A DNA stretch of 64,000 nucleotides from Gracilibacillus kekensis (GCF_900143085.1 NZ_FRCZ01000001.1:62001-126000), one strand, 5' to 3'. Counted from the first letter of the stretch, positions 36,756 through 48,053 are shown. The notes: generated from the letters alone by a model not told the origin. A program made the numbers and translations.

Positions 36756-37149
36756 AGTTAACCATTCTTTGTGCTTCTCGTAATTGGAACGTACGAACAG
36801 TACGCGGTAAGAATCGGCGTATTTCATCTTCGTTATAGCCTACTTGCAATCTCTTCTCATCCAAAATAATTGGTCTTCTTAATAATCCAGGATTATCCTG
36901 AATCAATTGAAATAAATCTTTTAATGGAAGTTGATCCAAGTTTACATTTAATTTCTGGAATACTTTAGAACGTGTAGAAATAATCTCATCTGTTCCATCT
37001 TCCGTCATACGCAGAATTTCCTTGATCTCGTCTAGTGATAATGGTTCTGAGAAAATATTACGTTCCATAAATGGAATGTCATGTTCCTCTAGCCATGCTT
37101 TCGCTTTTCGGCATGATGTACAACTTGGCGAGGTATAAAGTGTTACCAT
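36754..37149 (-). CDS. spx: Transcriptional regulator Spx
   Basis: Global thiol-stress regulator that binds the RNA polymerase alpha C-terminal domain. 131 residues, the exact family length. ArsC-like fold with the redox switch CTSC at 10-13 and the RPI motif in [33 protein letters not shown] site precedes the ATG. Its degradation adaptor YjbH and the adaptor MecA are encoded nearby. Single-gene unit with its own terminator; the upstream 200 bp are A/T-rich and could hold several promoters, as in B. subtilis, but none is clear. Confidence 0.97.
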   Translation of the reverse strand: MVTLYTSPSCTSCRKAKAWLEEHDIPFMERNIFSEPLSLDEIKEILRMTEDGTDEIISTRSKVFQKLNVNLDQLPLKDLFQLIQDNPGLLRRPIILDEKRLQVGYNEDEIRRFLPRTVRTFQLREAQRMVN

Positions 37150-37374
37150 GTAACTTCACTCCTCAAATTTAAATTATTTATAATATAGATGTCAGCCACT
37201 TACACCTTTTATTACATTAAAATAAGTTTAATCTACTGTCTATGTACTAATTATACTATAACTTGTCGCGGAATGATAGAGCCTTGTATGTTTTTATTCA
37301 CTTTTTCCACATTCTCACCGTTACCTAGAGTATACCCTTTCCCAAAATGGATAAACACATTTTGACTTTTTTTA

Positions 37375-37968
37375 TTATTTTTTTTTCTTTTCATCTAATA
37401 CATCGAAAATATTATCTGTTTCTCGATCATCATTGTAAGTCAATACTTCTTCAACCGGTTGATAAGACTTTCCATATACCTCTTGATCCTTGTAAGTATG
37501 AATATCTTCATACATTTTTTTCATTTGTTCATAAATTTCTTCTTCGTTTTCCCCTCGTGGTGACCAGTAAAGTATCTCTAACGTATTTGCTTCATCTGTT
37601 GCTAGTGATTTGCGGGTATATCCAATGGAGACCGCGTGTTTAAAGCCCTCTCTTTGATAAAACCGCAGACGTTTTGTCGAGTCACTATCTTGATAATCAA
37701 ATGGTTCAACTTCTAAGATAATTGGTTTACTCTTTTGTTTTAATTTGTCGATTATTTGATGACCAATACCTTTTCCTCGAGATTCTTTAGATACATAGAC
37801 ATAATCAATAAAAATAAATGTAGGAAACTCTGCATACATTAAAACATGGTGAGGTCCTTCGTCTTTATAATAAACATCACTTTTCTCATTTAAGAGTAAC
37901 TCCATGTGTTGTTGTGACTTCATTTCCTCTACAGGGAAATATTGATTTAATTTTTTATACCAATCCAT
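37375..37968 (-). CDS. yjbC: GNAT family acetyltransferase YjbC
   Basis: Cytoplasmic acetyltransferase-like protein of 197 residues, next to spx as in B. subtilis, where the two can be co-transcribed. The acetyl-CoA loop is VSKESRGKGIGHQII, and LRFYQREGFKHA closes the fold. The C-terminal third is acidic and extended, ending in four Lys. AAAGGGGGAG precedes the ATG. Substrate is unknown; in B. subtilis yjbC is stress-induced. About 225 bp separate it from spx, so a separate spx promoter is likely. Confidence 0.9.
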   Translation of the reverse strand: MDWYKKLNQYFPVEEMKSQQHMELLLNEKSDVYYKDEGPHHVLMYAEFPTFIFIDYVYVSKESRGKGIGHQIIDKLKQKSKPIILEVEPFDYQDSDSTKRLRFYQREGFKHAVSIGYTRKSLATDEANTLEILYWSPRGENEEEIYEQMKKMYEDIHTYKDQEVYGKSYQPVEEVLTYNDDRETDNIFDVLDEKKKK

Positions 37969-38068
37969 ATACTTGATCTCCCCCTTTTGTTAGTTTTTTA
38001 ATTTTCAGAGAGTCACTTTCATTTTACCCTGTTTTCCTTATATTAATCGTGGCTATATCAAATTATAG

Positions 38069-38093
38069 AAAAGACCTCACAAGTCAGTGAGGC
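38069..38093 (-). terminator. Terminator of the DUF4015 gene
   Basis: GCCTCAC / GTGAGGT stem followed on the minus strand by CTTTTCTATAA. Confidence 0.8.
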
Positions 38094-39313
38094 TAATCTA
38101 ATGGGGTGTAATCTACACCTTCTGTGTACGTGTTCCCTGCATTCCAGAGTAAGAATTCTTTAATTCCATTTTCATTTAATGCTCTTATTTGAGCTTCAAC
38201 TTCCTCTACTCCGTACTGAAAAGTGGAACCACTATACAACCAGGGAGCCTCAAAATCTTGTATCCATGGCCTTGAAACAGGTGGATTATCCAGTGCATCT
38301 AATACTTTGTTTTCTACTTTTGCATATTCATCAACTAAACGATATGGTTCTTTGTCAGGAAAATCTATTCCAAAATATGGAGTCCAATGACTTGGGTATA
38401 TCATGGACGATATGACGTCGACATTGTCTGAAATTCTTGAAAAATTCTGTCCTATACCTGGGGTTTCCTCGATAGTTGCTGCGTAGCCAAAAATATCTAC
38501 GGAAACATCGACATTATAATACTCTAATTCTTCCCTAGCATATGCTACAAAGTCCGTTACAGCCTCCACGCGCTTTTTGACATCAGTAAGGTCTGCATCT
38601 TTATAGTCTCCCATATCATATTCCAATTCTTTGTCGCGTTTCTCGAACCCTTCAGGGAAACGTACATAATCAAATTGAATTTCACGAAAGCCAAGTTCTG
38701 CTGCTTGTTTCGCAATGTCAATGTTGTAATCCCATACTTCTTTTTGAAAAGGACTGACAAACGCTTCGTTCTTACCATTAGTCCACACCTCACCATTCTT
38801 AGTAAAAGAAAGGTCGGGTCTAGCTTTTGCTAAAGCAGGGTCTTTAAAGACAACAATTCGTGCAATTGGATATATACCTTTTGCCTCTAACTTTTTCAAT
38901 ACCTCTTTAGGGTCCTTAATAAAGTTCTTCGCTACACCTTCATAAGGTAACTCTTCCTCAGGTTTATATGTAATAAATCCTTTATCTTCTTTAATATCAA
39001 TTACCATTGAATTTAGTTCTGTAGAATCTACTAAATCTACTAATTTTTCGAATCGACTTCCACCTGCAGAATGACCTGTAACGTATATTCCTCTTACCGC
39101 ATCCGGGTATTCAAATTTTAAATCGGACACAAAGGAGAAACGAACGAACGCATCTGGTAAATCACGCTTTTCCACTTTAACCTGACTATTTTGATGAACT
39201 TGTGCTGTTAATACTGACTCTTTCTCATCTTCTGCACTAACTGTTAAGCACATCATTAATAAGAAAAACATCGTAATTGCTAAGCTGACTGAAATTTTTA
39301 TGTACTTACGCAT
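38093..39313 (-). CDS. Exported DUF4015 putative glycoside hydrolase
   Basis: Exported TIM-barrel protein of 406 residues. The signal peptide (about 1-26, ending VSA) is followed by a linker and a DUF4015 domain from about 70 to the end. Family marks are VRGIYVTGHSAGG, VIDIKEDKG, the acidic strand IQFDYVRFPEG with the likely catalytic Asp, and VDIFGYA. Related to GH13/GH18-like barrels; substrate unproven. ATG 39313 is about ten bases after AGGAG; an ATG two codons earlier is too close. It lies between opp and yjbC. Confidence 0.88.
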   Translation of the reverse strand: MRKYIKISVSLAITMFFLLMMCLTVSAEDEKESVLTAQVHQNSQVKVEKRDLPDAFVRFSFVSDLKFEYPDAVRGIYVTGHSAGGSRFEKLVDLVDSTELNSMVIDIKEDKGFITYKPEEELPYEGVAKNFIKDPKEVLKKLEAKGIYPIARIVVFKDPALAKARPDLSFTKNGEVWTNGKNEAFVSPFQKEVWDYNIDIAKQAAELGFREIQFDYVRFPEGFEKRDKELEYDMGDYKDADLTDVKKRVEAVTDFVAYAREELEYYNVDVSVDIFGYAATIEETPGIGQNFSRISDNVDVISSMIYPSHWTPYFGIDFPDKEPYRLVDEYAKVENKVLDALDNPPVSRPWIQDFEAPWLYSGSTFQYGVEEVEAQIRALNENGIKEFLLWNAGNTYTEGVDYTPLD

Positions 39314-39464
39314 AACCATCAATCTCCTAAATATTTTTATGTACAATTACATTATATAGAATTCATCTTACTTTTTGTTAATATTCTAGAAAATAAATTA
39401 AAATTTTTTTATCTATAGAGATATTTAGATTATCACTTTTTCCAAATGATTATACGTTTATAGC

Positions 39465-39501
39465 GAAAAACCTGTTTCTCGCAACTGAAACAGGTTTTTT
39501 T
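39465..39501. terminator. Terminator of the opp operon
   Basis: AAAACCTGTTTC / GAAACAGGTTTT stem with T-rich flanks on both strands. It directly follows the oppF stop. Confidence 0.9.
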
Positions 39502-39502
39502 A

Positions 39503-40453
39503 CTATTTTTTCAAAAAGCCATTCGCACCTTGAATCGTTTGTTTATAAGCTTTACCTTCTTCTTCTGTACATAAGACCCAGTGCCCTGGCGATATTTCAC
39601 GAAATTCTGCATTTTGAGTGTCATGCATATTAGGATCATAAACAATTCTTTTACGATTTCGTTCAAAGTCTGGGTCTGGTAATGGAATCGCAGATAAAAG
39701 CGACTTAGTATATGGATGTAGCGGTTTGTTATATAACTCTTCACTATCTGCTAACTCCACTATTCTCCCGAAATACATCACAGCTATGCGATCACTGATG
39801 TATTTAACCATGGAGAGATCATGGGCTATAAATAAATATGTTAGTTTATGTTCTTTTTGCAATTCCTTCATCAAATTAACCACTTGCGCCTGAATGGAAA
39901 CATCTAACGCTGATATTGGCTCATCAGCAATTATAAACTCTGGATCTACCGCTAATGCTCTTGCGATACCAATACGCTGGCGTTGGCCTCCACTAAATTC
40001 ATGGGGATAACGGGAAGCATGTTCCTTATTTAAACCAACCGTTTCAAGTAATTCCTGAACGCGGGCTGTTTTATCTTTCTCATTCTTAATTAATCCATGA
40101 ATGTCAATTCCCTCAGAGATAATTTCCTTGACTGTCATTCTTGGATTAAGTGAAGCGTACGGATCTTGAAAAATCATTTGCATTTGACGATTAAACTGCT
40201 TTAAATTTTTCTTTGACTTTTTCCCATGAACGTCGATTCCATTAAACTTAACTTCACCACTTGTTGCATCATATAAACGAATAATTGTTCTACCAGTTGT
40301 CGATTTTCCACAGCCTGATTCCCCAACCAAGCCAAAGGTTTCACCGCGGTAAATGTCGAAACTAATGCCATTTACTGCTTTAATAACTCCTTTTTTTCCT
40401 GTTTGAAAATGCTGTTTTAAATTTTTTACTTCTAGTAATTTTTCTTTATCCAT
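39503..40453 (-). CDS. oppF: Oligopeptide ABC transporter ATP-binding protein OppF
   Basis: One of the two ATPases powering oligopeptide import. 316 residues with Walker [10 protein letters not shown], the Q-loop, signature [15 protein letters not shown], Walker [13 protein letters not shown] and the oligopeptide C-terminal domain ([16 protein letters not shown]). ATG 40453 overlaps the oppD stop as TGATG, so translation is coupled; a TTG one codon upstream is less likely. Last gene of oppABCDF and directly followed by a terminator. Peptide import of this type supports nutrition and, in B. subtilis, competence and sporulation signalling. Confidence 0.96.
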   Translation of the reverse strand: MDKEKLLEVKNLKQHFQTGKKGVIKAVNGISFDIYRGETFGLVGESGCGKSTTGRTIIRLYDATSGEVKFNGIDVHGKKSKKNLKQFNRQMQMIFQDPYASLNPRMTVKEIISEGIDIHGLIKNEKDKTARVQELLETVGLNKEHASRYPHEFSGGQRQRIGIARALAVDPEFIIADEPISALDVSIQAQVVNLMKELQKEHKLTYLFIAHDLSMVKYISDRIAVMYFGRIVELADSEELYNKPLHPYTKSLLSAIPLPDPDFERNRKRIVYDPNMHDTQNAEFREISPGHWVLCTEEEGKAYKQTIQGANGFLKK

Positions 40454-41514
40454 CAATCACGCACCTCCTCTACAGAGGATTTATTTCTTCTTGCGTCACT
40501 TATCCGTTTTTTTACTGCTTGTGGAGGATTAACATCGGGTGCATCTTCATGAAGCAACCATGTCGCAGCATAATGTGTATCCGAAACTTTAAACATTGGT
40601 GGCTCTTCCTCCAGATCGATTTGCATGATGTATTCATTACGAGCCGCAAAGGCATCCCCTTTTGGTGGATGGATTAAGTCAGGAGGTGTACCAGGAATAG
40701 CTATTAACTTCTCTTCTTCACTATCCACTGTCGGCATAGACCCTAATAATCCCCACGTATAAGGATGTTTTGGATTATAAAATACATCGTCTACTGTACC
40801 AATTTCAACAATTTTACCGGCATACATAACTGCTACCCGGTCTGCTACATTAGCAACGACTCCCAAATCATGGGTAATGAAAATAATAGAAGTATCCATT
40901 TTTTCTTGTATATCTTTCATCAATTCTAATATTTGTGCCTGAATCGTTACATCTAAAGCTGTCGTAGGTTCATCTGCAATCAAAATCTTCGGATTACATG
41001 CTAAAGCTATAGCGATAACAACTCTCTGTCTCATTCCCCCTGAGAACTGGTGTGGATACTGATCGATTCGCTTTACAGGATCTGGAATACCTACTAATTC
41101 CAACAATTCCAGTGCACGTTTTTTTGCATTCGTCTTCGATAAATTTTGATGTAAAATTAAGCCTTCCATGATCTGTTTACCAATTTTCATTGTTGGGTTT
41201 AGCGAAGTCATCGGATCCTGAAAAATCATCGACAGATCTTTTCCGCGTATCTTTTGCATTTGTTTTTCGGTAAGCTTAGCTAAATCTTTATCTTCAAAAA
41301 GAATTTCTCCTTTTGGAATTTTTCCTGCTGGTTTTGCAACTAGGCCCATTAAAGCTTTTGTTGTAACGGACTTTCCTGAACCCGATTCTCCAACAATTGC
41401 TAAAGTTTCACCTTTTTTCAAAGAGAAATTAACCCCACGAACGGCTTGTACTTTTCCACCATAAGTATCAAACGTCACATGTAAATTTCGAACATCTAAT
41501 ATTGAGTCATCCAT
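40453..41514 (-). CDS. oppD: Oligopeptide ABC transporter ATP-binding protein OppD
   Basis: Partner ATPase of OppF, 353 residues. Walker [12 protein letters not shown], signature [15 protein letters not shown], Walker [15 protein letters not shown] and switch His in FITHDLG are all intact. The C-terminal oligopeptide-transporter extension ([19 protein letters not shown]) is present, though the Cys cluster seen in some OppD proteins is not. AAGGAAAGGGG precedes the ATG. It follows oppC by 18 bp and overlaps oppF. Confidence 0.96.
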   Translation of the reverse strand: MDDSILDVRNLHVTFDTYGGKVQAVRGVNFSLKKGETLAIVGESGSGKSVTTKALMGLVAKPAGKIPKGEILFEDKDLAKLTEKQMQKIRGKDLSMIFQDPMTSLNPTMKIGKQIMEGLILHQNLSKTNAKKRALELLELVGIPDPVKRIDQYPHQFSGGMRQRVVIAIALACNPKILIADEPTTALDVTIQAQILELMKDIQEKMDTSIIFITHDLGVVANVADRVAVMYAGKIVEIGTVDDVFYNPKHPYTWGLLGSMPTVDSEEEKLIAIPGTPPDLIHPPKGDAFAARNEYIMQIDLEEEPPMFKVSDTHYAATWLLHEDAPDVNPPQAVKKRISDARRNKSSVEEVRD

Positions 41515-41532
41515 TTTTATACCCCTTTCCTT

Positions 41533-42678
41533 CTATCGTCTCATTTTCGGATCTAAGGCATCACGCATACCATCCGCTAAAATATTAAAGCCAATCATTA
41601 GCAATGAAATGATCACAGCTGGGAATAAAAGCATATATGGAAAAACACGATAATCGTCAAATGCCGTGTCAATTAATGTCCCTAGCGAAGCATAAGGAGG
41701 TTGTAATCCTAACCCAATAAAACTTAAAAATGCTTCGAAGAAAATGGCACTAGGTATCGTGAACATTGTATTGATAATAATCACACTTGTTACGTTTGGA
41801 ATTAAGTGTTTCATTAGAATCCGTTTGTCGTTTGCTCCCAATGTACGTGCAGCTAGAATAAATTCCTGATTTTTAAGTTTTAATACTTGTCCACGTACGA
41901 TTCGTGCCATTCCAATCCATCCTGTTATGGTCAGAGCAATCGTTATAGCTATTAAACCTGGATCTAATAACATAATGAAAAGAATAACGACAACTAAATT
42001 TGGTATACCGGATAGTATTTCAATGATTCGTTGCATCACATTATCGGTTCGTCCGCCGTAGTATCCTGAAATACCTCCATATAGAACACCCACTACCATA
42101 TCAATTAATGCCGCAAGCAAACCGATATATAGAGATATTTGTGTTCCCTTCCAGATCCGTGTCCATAAATCTCTACCCATACTATCGGTACCAAACCAAT
42201 AATACTCATCCTCCAAGCCACGAGCAGCATAAATATCTACTTCCATAGCTACCGTCATGTAGCCATTATCACTTTCTTCTGCTGGAAGAATAACTTCAGA
42301 ATCAAGAAGAAATTCCTCATCAATCTCGTAACCTTCTAACCCACGTGTAATTGCATCTTCTTTCGTACTGCCTTGTACCTCATACGTTTGCTTTCCATCC
42401 AAGCCAAGCCATTCCAACCCTTGTACTTTCGGTGGCATGTAGGCTAGATCATAATTAGGATCATCAAATTCATACTTATTCATAAAAGGACCCACGAGAG
42501 CAAGTAATATAATAAAGGCTAATACAAATAAGCCAATAATAGCACCTTTATTTTTTCGAAGACGCAGCCAAGCATCCTTCCAATAGGAGATTTGGGGACG
42601 AGTTAATTGTTCGCCCGCATCATCTTTTAGTTGGATGCGTTCGAACTGTTCAGGATTATAGTTATGATCTTTATCCAT
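41533..42678 (-). CDS. oppC: Oligopeptide ABC transporter permease OppC (with long external insert)
   Basis: Membrane permease forming the channel with OppB. At 381 residues it is about 75 longer than B. subtilis OppC. The extra length lies between the first helix (about 38-60) and the conserved HWFGTD-like start of the core (YYWFGTDSMGRDLWTRIW), that is in the loop facing the cell exterior. This loop is acidic (EESDNGYMTVAMEVDIYAAR) and may contact the binding protein. The core has five more helices and the EAA-type loop AARTLGANDKRI. Start overlaps the oppB stop as TAATG. Confidence 0.95.
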   Translation of the reverse strand: MDKDHNYNPEQFERIQLKDDAGEQLTRPQISYWKDAWLRLRKNKGAIIGLFVLAFIILLALVGPFMNKYEFDDPNYDLAYMPPKVQGLEWLGLDGKQTYEVQGSTKEDAITRGLEGYEIDEEFLLDSEVILPAEESDNGYMTVAMEVDIYAARGLEDEYYWFGTDSMGRDLWTRIWKGTQISLYIGLLAALIDMVVGVLYGGISGYYGGRTDNVMQRIIEILSGIPNLVVVILFIMLLDPGLIAITIALTITGWIGMARIVRGQVLKLKNQEFILAARTLGANDKRILMKHLIPNVTSVIIINTMFTIPSAIFFEAFLSFIGLGLQPPYASLGTLIDTAFDDYRVFPYMLLFPAVIISLLMIGFNILADGMRDALDPKMRR

Positions 42679-43610
42679 TAGTCCTTACCTCCTGTTAAAC
42701 GAATTCTTGGATCAATTAAACCATATAGAAGATCCACAACTAAAATAACGACAACAAATAATACAGAGAACAACATCGTAGTTCCCATAATTACCGGATA
42801 ATCATTTACACTAATAGACCTGACAAACTGTTCTCCAATTCCAGGAACAGCAAAGATTTGCTCGATTACTAAAGTACCAGTCATTAAGCTTACCGTCATT
42901 GGCCCTAATACCGTTATAACTGGAATTAAGGCATTTCTTAAGGCGTGCTTAAACATAATTGTATTGTTTGAAACTCCTTTTGCTCGTGCCAGTTCAATAT
43001 AATCAGATCCTAATACTTCTAACATTTCTGTACGCATAAATCTCGCGCAAATCGCCATTGGAAAAATCATTAGAGCCACAGTTGGTAAAACAGTATAAAT
43101 AGGTCCTTCCCAGAATGATGGTGGGAATATTCGCCATTGTACTGCAAAATAATATTGTAACAGTCCTGCAAAGACAAATGATGGTATGGAAATACCGATT
43201 ACAGCAATCACATTTGAAGAATAATCAACCCACGTATTGTGTCGAATGGCAGCAACCATACCTAAAATAATTCCCAAAATCGAACCGATTACCAATGCTT
43301 GTGCACCTAAGTGTGCTGATGGCCCTAATCGATCAAGTATAATACTTGTGACTGAACGATTATCATATTGAAATGACACGCCTAAATCTCCCTGTACCAT
43401 ATTACTAATATACCTTGCGTACTGAACAGGAACGGGATCATTTAATCCATATTCTTCTAACAGTATTTCTTCTTGCTCTGCTGTCATTTTCCCACCTAAT
43501 TCATTAAAAGGAGAACCAGGTAAAAATTGCATCAGAACAAATGTCGCACTTGCGATTATAAATAATGTGATTAACATATAAATGATTCGTTGAATAATGT
43601 ACTTGGCCAT
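42678..43610 (-). CDS. oppB: Oligopeptide ABC transporter permease OppB
   Basis: Membrane permease with six helices, 310 residues. The first helix MAKYIIQRIIYMLITLFIIA, the PGSPFNELGG segment, and the EAA loop ELARAKGVSNNTIMFKHAL are standard for the family. The ATG at 43610 is eight bases after GGAGG; an ATG one codon earlier and a GTG three codons earlier are possible but poorly spaced. It follows oppA after 143 bp containing a hairpin that could lower expression relative to oppA. Confidence 0.95.
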   Translation of the reverse strand: MAKYIIQRIIYMLITLFIIASATFVLMQFLPGSPFNELGGKMTAEQEEILLEEYGLNDPVPVQYARYISNMVQGDLGVSFQYDNRSVTSIILDRLGPSAHLGAQALVIGSILGIILGMVAAIRHNTWVDYSSNVIAVIGISIPSFVFAGLLQYYFAVQWRIFPPSFWEGPIYTVLPTVALMIFPMAICARFMRTEMLEVLGSDYIELARAKGVSNNTIMFKHALRNALIPVITVLGPMTVSLMTGTLVIEQIFAVPGIGEQFVRSISVNDYPVIMGTTMLFSVLFVVVILVVDLLYGLIDPRIRLTGGKD

Positions 43611-43687
43611 CATTTCCACCTCCTAAATAAAAAGAGTTAACTGAAGTTCACTAAATATTCAAACAATTATGAGAACAGGACAAAAGA

Positions 43688-43719
43688 GAGTATAGCAATC
43701 CAACAGATATGCTATACTC
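43688..43719 (-). terminator. Intercistronic hairpin between oppA and oppB
   Basis: Perfect 10-bp stem GAGTATAGCA / TGCTATACTC with a 12-base loop, followed by TCTTTTGTCC on the minus strand. It looks like a leaky terminator or mRNA stabiliser that keeps oppA mRNA in excess. Confidence 0.75.
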
Positions 43720-43753
43720 CCTTTCCCTCATGCTCAAATCAGATTAGATTATC

Positions 43754-45457
43754 TTATTTGTCAAGTTCAACATATTTAAAGCTATAATCATTACCAAATG
43801 GATTTAATTGATCCATTCCTTTAACATATTCTTTAGAGAGTACGGACGTTTTACGTTGCATAATTGGCGCAATAGCAGCATCTTCCAGTGCAATTTTTTC
43901 TGCTTCTTGCATTGCTTCAAAACGTTCAACTGGTTTGGTCGCTAATTCTCCTTTTGCAGCATTAACAAGTTCGTCATACTCCTCATTCGAGTAGCTAATA
44001 TCGTTGTTTTCACCGTCTGTTATCCAAAGGTCTACAAAGGAAATAGCATCCTTGTAGTCAGGACCCCAACCAGAGACTGCTAACTCATAGTCTTGTTCAC
44101 GCATAATGTCAAGTTGCTGTGCCCAAGGTACATTTACAGTTTCAATTGTTAAACCTTCAAGGTTCTTTTCTAATTCTGTTTTCATGATTTCACTAATATT
44201 TTTAGCTACATCACTATCACCACTTAAGAAGCTTAGTGTTATTTCTTCAAATCCTAATTCTTTTTTTGCTGTATTCCATGCTTCTTTTGCAGCTTCTACA
44301 TCATAAGCTAATACGTCACTGCCTGTTTGGAAGTCTTCTCCTGTTTCAGGATGTTCTACAAAATTCTCAGGTACAAAGAAATTAACAGGATTAGAGTCAT
44401 TACCGTAAACAACATCAATATATGCTTGCTTATCAAAAGCTTTTGCTAATGCAGTTCTAAAGTTTAGATTTTGCATTTCCTCGCCAGCAGATTCGGATGC
44501 TTGATTCATTTTCATCCAGAATACACTTGTTTCAGCTAATGAATTAAATTCAGGGCTTGTTTGATTATCTTTTACTTGTGCCCCTGATAAAGTAACGCGG
44601 TCTAGTTCTCCAACTTCATAGTTAGATAACGCTGTATCTGCTTCTTTAATAACTTTAACAGAAATACCATCTAAAGCTACGTTTTCAGCATCCCAATAAT
44701 CTTCGTTCTTTTCTAATTCCCAACCAGCTTCAGCGTTCCATTCTGTCATTTTAAATGGACCATTGGAAAGGATATTCTCTGGTGCTAAAGCAAAGTCATC
44801 TCCTTGTTCTTCCACAAATGCCTGATTCATTGGTAAGAACGTTGGAAACGCTGCATATGATTCAAAATATGGGACTGGTTTTTCCAATTCCACAACAAAT
44901 GTATAGTCATCTGGAGCGCTAACTGCTAATTCAGATGGCTCTAAGTCACCACCATATATTTCTGCAGCATTTTTAAGCTTTCCGCTCATTAAGTAATTTG
45001 CATAAAATGATTTATTATCTGGGTTAATCGCACGTTGCCAGCCATAAACGAAATCATGTGCTGTTACAGGTTCACCGTTTTCCCATTGTGCATCTTCACG
45101 TAAATGGAATGTATAGGTCAATCCATCTTCACTAACTTCTGTTTCCTCTTTTTTAGCAATACCTGAAACGATTTTACCTTCAGGCGCTAAACGATATAAG
45201 CCTTCGTATACTGTATCCGTATATTGAATGGATACATTATCTTCTGCCATGATTGGATCCATTGTTGGAATATCAGAAGTGGATGAAATACGTAAAACGT
45301 TTTCTCCCTCTGTTCCTTCTAGTTGTTCTTCAGCGTCTTTTTCCTGTGAACTGTCCTGTGCATCTTCGTTATTGGTACCGTTTTCAAAAGAACACGCTGT
45401 CAGTACTAAAGTTAAAATAAAAGTTAATACTAATAAAAACAATTTAGTTTGTCTCAT
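43754..45457 (-). CDS. oppA: Oligopeptide-binding lipoprotein OppA
   Basis: Extracellular lipoprotein that captures oligopeptides for OppBCDF. 567 residues: lipoprotein signal with lipobox LTAC (Cys at about 22), an acidic Asp/Glu/Ser-rich linker, then the SBP_bac_5 fold (NVLRISSTSDIPTMDPIMAED, YTFHLREDAQWENGEPVTAHDFVYGWQRA split across the domain start, and NPFGNDYSFKYV at the end). Acidic surface composition fits a salt-tolerant host. GGGGG site before the ATG. First gene of the operon. Confidence 0.96.
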   Translation of the reverse strand: MRQTKLFLLVLTFILTLVLTACSFENGTNNEDAQDSSQEKDAEEQLEGTEGENVLRISSTSDIPTMDPIMAEDNVSIQYTDTVYEGLYRLAPEGKIVSGIAKKEETEVSEDGLTYTFHLREDAQWENGEPVTAHDFVYGWQRAINPDNKSFYANYLMSGKLKNAAEIYGGDLEPSELAVSAPDDYTFVVELEKPVPYFESYAAFPTFLPMNQAFVEEQGDDFALAPENILSNGPFKMTEWNAEAGWELEKNEDYWDAENVALDGISVKVIKEADTALSNYEVGELDRVTLSGAQVKDNQTSPEFNSLAETSVFWMKMNQASESAGEEMQNLNFRTALAKAFDKQAYIDVVYGNDSNPVNFFVPENFVEHPETGEDFQTGSDVLAYDVEAAKEAWNTAKKELGFEEITLSFLSGDSDVAKNISEIMKTELEKNLEGLTIETVNVPWAQQLDIMREQDYELAVSGWGPDYKDAISFVDLWITDGENNDISYSNEEYDELVNAAKGELATKPVERFEAMQEAEKIALEDAAIAPIMQRKTSVLSKEYVKGMDQLNPFGNDYSFKYVELDK

Positions 45458-45680
45458 CTTGTGATACCCCCTTATGTTTTAAATTTTTCGACTAACTTCA
45501 CATTTAACATGTTACAGTTAAGTTTCAGTTATTTCACTATACTTTTTGAACTATTTTTACAAAAACGGTAATAAACGGTTGTTACATTAACAAAAATAGT
45601 ATTTTTTTCTTATTTTTTTCCAAAGAATTGATACCAATTAAAAAATAAGTAATAATACGTATATAGAAAGGAAGATATAA

Positions 45681-46040
45681 TTGCAAAAATATCATAAACC
45701 TATGATTTTTTTCTTCATTCATGTCTTAGCATGCCTAACTGTTACACTTCTTATTCATCAAAAAATGATATTAATTAATTTGATTAATACTATTTTCTAT
45801 TTAGCAATAGCTTATTTAAGTATAGGATTATATTTATATGTAGTTTCAAAGCGTTTTTTTGATATCACAGCCAAAAGTTTTAAACGAATATTTTCTAGTC
45901 ATAAAGATTCAAATTTTATAAGTGATAAGCAAAGACTTCCATCCGAACAGGTAAATAAAAAAGTTATCCATTTCTTTCTATTACATGGAACTATACTTAA
46001 TTTCTTTATGCTATTACTTTTAATTTTTTATTATCTCTAA
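45681..46040 (+). CDS. DUF3899-like membrane protein, 119 aa
   Basis: Small polytopic membrane protein: two N-terminal helices (about 7-27 and 33-55), a basic hydrophilic loop (SKRFFDITAKSFKRIF through QVNKK) and one C-terminal helix (about 96-118). This topology matches the DUF3899 family of unknown function, often found between opp and trpS in Bacillaceae. TTG start after AAAGGAAG. Divergent from oppA, upstream of the trpS T-box. Family assignment is by topology and context, so moderate. Confidence 0.65.
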   Translation: MQKYHKPMIFFFIHVLACLTVTLLIHQKMILINLINTIFYLAIAYLSIGLYLYVVSKRFFDITAKSFKRIFSSHKDSNFISDKQRLPSEQVNKKVIHFFLLHGTILNFFMLLLLIFYYL

Positions 46041-46097
46041 AGATGCTTGAAAAATAATTAAAAATTCTATATAATTCAATAAAATATATTGTTAAGA

Positions 46098-46322
46098 AAA
46101 TGAAAAACGGATTACTCGATTGCCACTAGTTAAAGAGAGCCTAATCATGCTGAAAGTAGGTACTATGCATTGAGGAATTTGGGGTTTTTCGATAATATTT
46201 TCTGTGTATCTAGGCATTACTAGTAACGGATAAGTGATCACACAAGTTGTGATAACAAGGGTGGCACCGCGGTTCATTCGTCCCTTAACAAGGGAGAAGA
46301 ATGGGCTTTTTTTATGTAAAAA
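46098..46322 (+). ncRNA. T-box riboswitch controlling trpS
   Basis: Leader that senses uncharged tRNA and controls termination. The invariant T-box AAGGGTGGCACCGCGG lies at 46257-46272. It is followed by the terminator GTCCCTTAACAAGGGA and a GGGCTTTTTTT run ending near 46317. Stem I carries AAAGTAGGTACT (AGTA-type S-turn area) and, on its 3' side, ATTTGGGG at about 46178-46184, where TGG is the likely Trp specifier codon. The product trpS confirms the amino acid. Confidence 0.9.
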
Positions 46323-46398
46323 AATTCAATGAAGCAAGACTATAGGAATTTGAAATTCCTACTAGTTTTTTGTTTGCGTTACTTTTATACCATATTAA

Positions 46399-47421
<1,023 letters not shown>

Positions 47422-47478
47422 GAGGTTAGGACATAAATATTTAATTAACTTAAAACAAACAATTCTATCTGTATAGTT

Positions 47479-48005
47479 ATGTAATATACGGATACTGCGA
47501 CATAAAACATAACCCGCGGTATTATTGACATGATGTATGAGTGTGGTATCCGCTTCGGCTTGGTCACTCCCCTTCCCATGGGGTTTTTCCTTCAGCTAAC
47601 TTTTCCAAGCAAAAACCGCATGGAAAAGTAGATCTTCAGGAAAAACGAGTCCCATAGGAGTTGGAGTGGCCGCCTACGCTCAATGAGATTCTACAACAAT
47701 GACAAATGGTACCTCTTCTATATCCTACTTAAAAAAGATAGTCGAAAAAGTTAATATGATTATTCTGGTCTAAGTTGTCGAGTAAATCTAAGCGAAGGCG
47801 TCCACTTTCACTCCTGCGGGATGTTTTTATCCGAAGATTCACTTTGGTAAGTGGTCTTTGCTTACCAAAGTTAGCTGAGGAGAAAAACCCGCGGAAAGGG
47901 AAGTGGACAGCCGTAGCGAATATTTAGTAAATCACTCATTTCAAAATTACTACTTCGACTATTTAGTGACACATCAGTTATTGCGTAGTATCTTTCTAAT
48001 ACGCA
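47479..48005. repeat. Intergenic palindromic element R5 (arm types I/II)
   Basis: About 527 bp. Left end ATGTAATATACGGATACTGC; right end TTGCGTAGTATCTTTCTAAT then ACGCA, an inverted match. Left arm 47547-47680 has CTTTTCCA AGC / TGGAAAAG; right arm 47792-47920 has CTTTGGTAAG / CTTACCAAAG and is nearly the same as the right arm of R1. The spacer is bounded by TTCTACAAC and a decayed GTTGTCGAG. Between convergent trpS and yjbA; the right end abuts the yjbA terminator. Confidence 0.92.
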
Positions 48006-48006
48006 G

Positions 48007-48053
48007 AAAATCCAAACGTTTCGGTGGATAGCTTTCGAATCGTTTGGATTTTT
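48007..48053 (-). terminator. Terminator of yjbA
   Basis: AAAATCCAAACG / CGTTTGGATTTT stem with a 22-base centre. It starts one or two bases after R5 and resembles the terminators beside R2 and R3. Confidence 0.8.
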
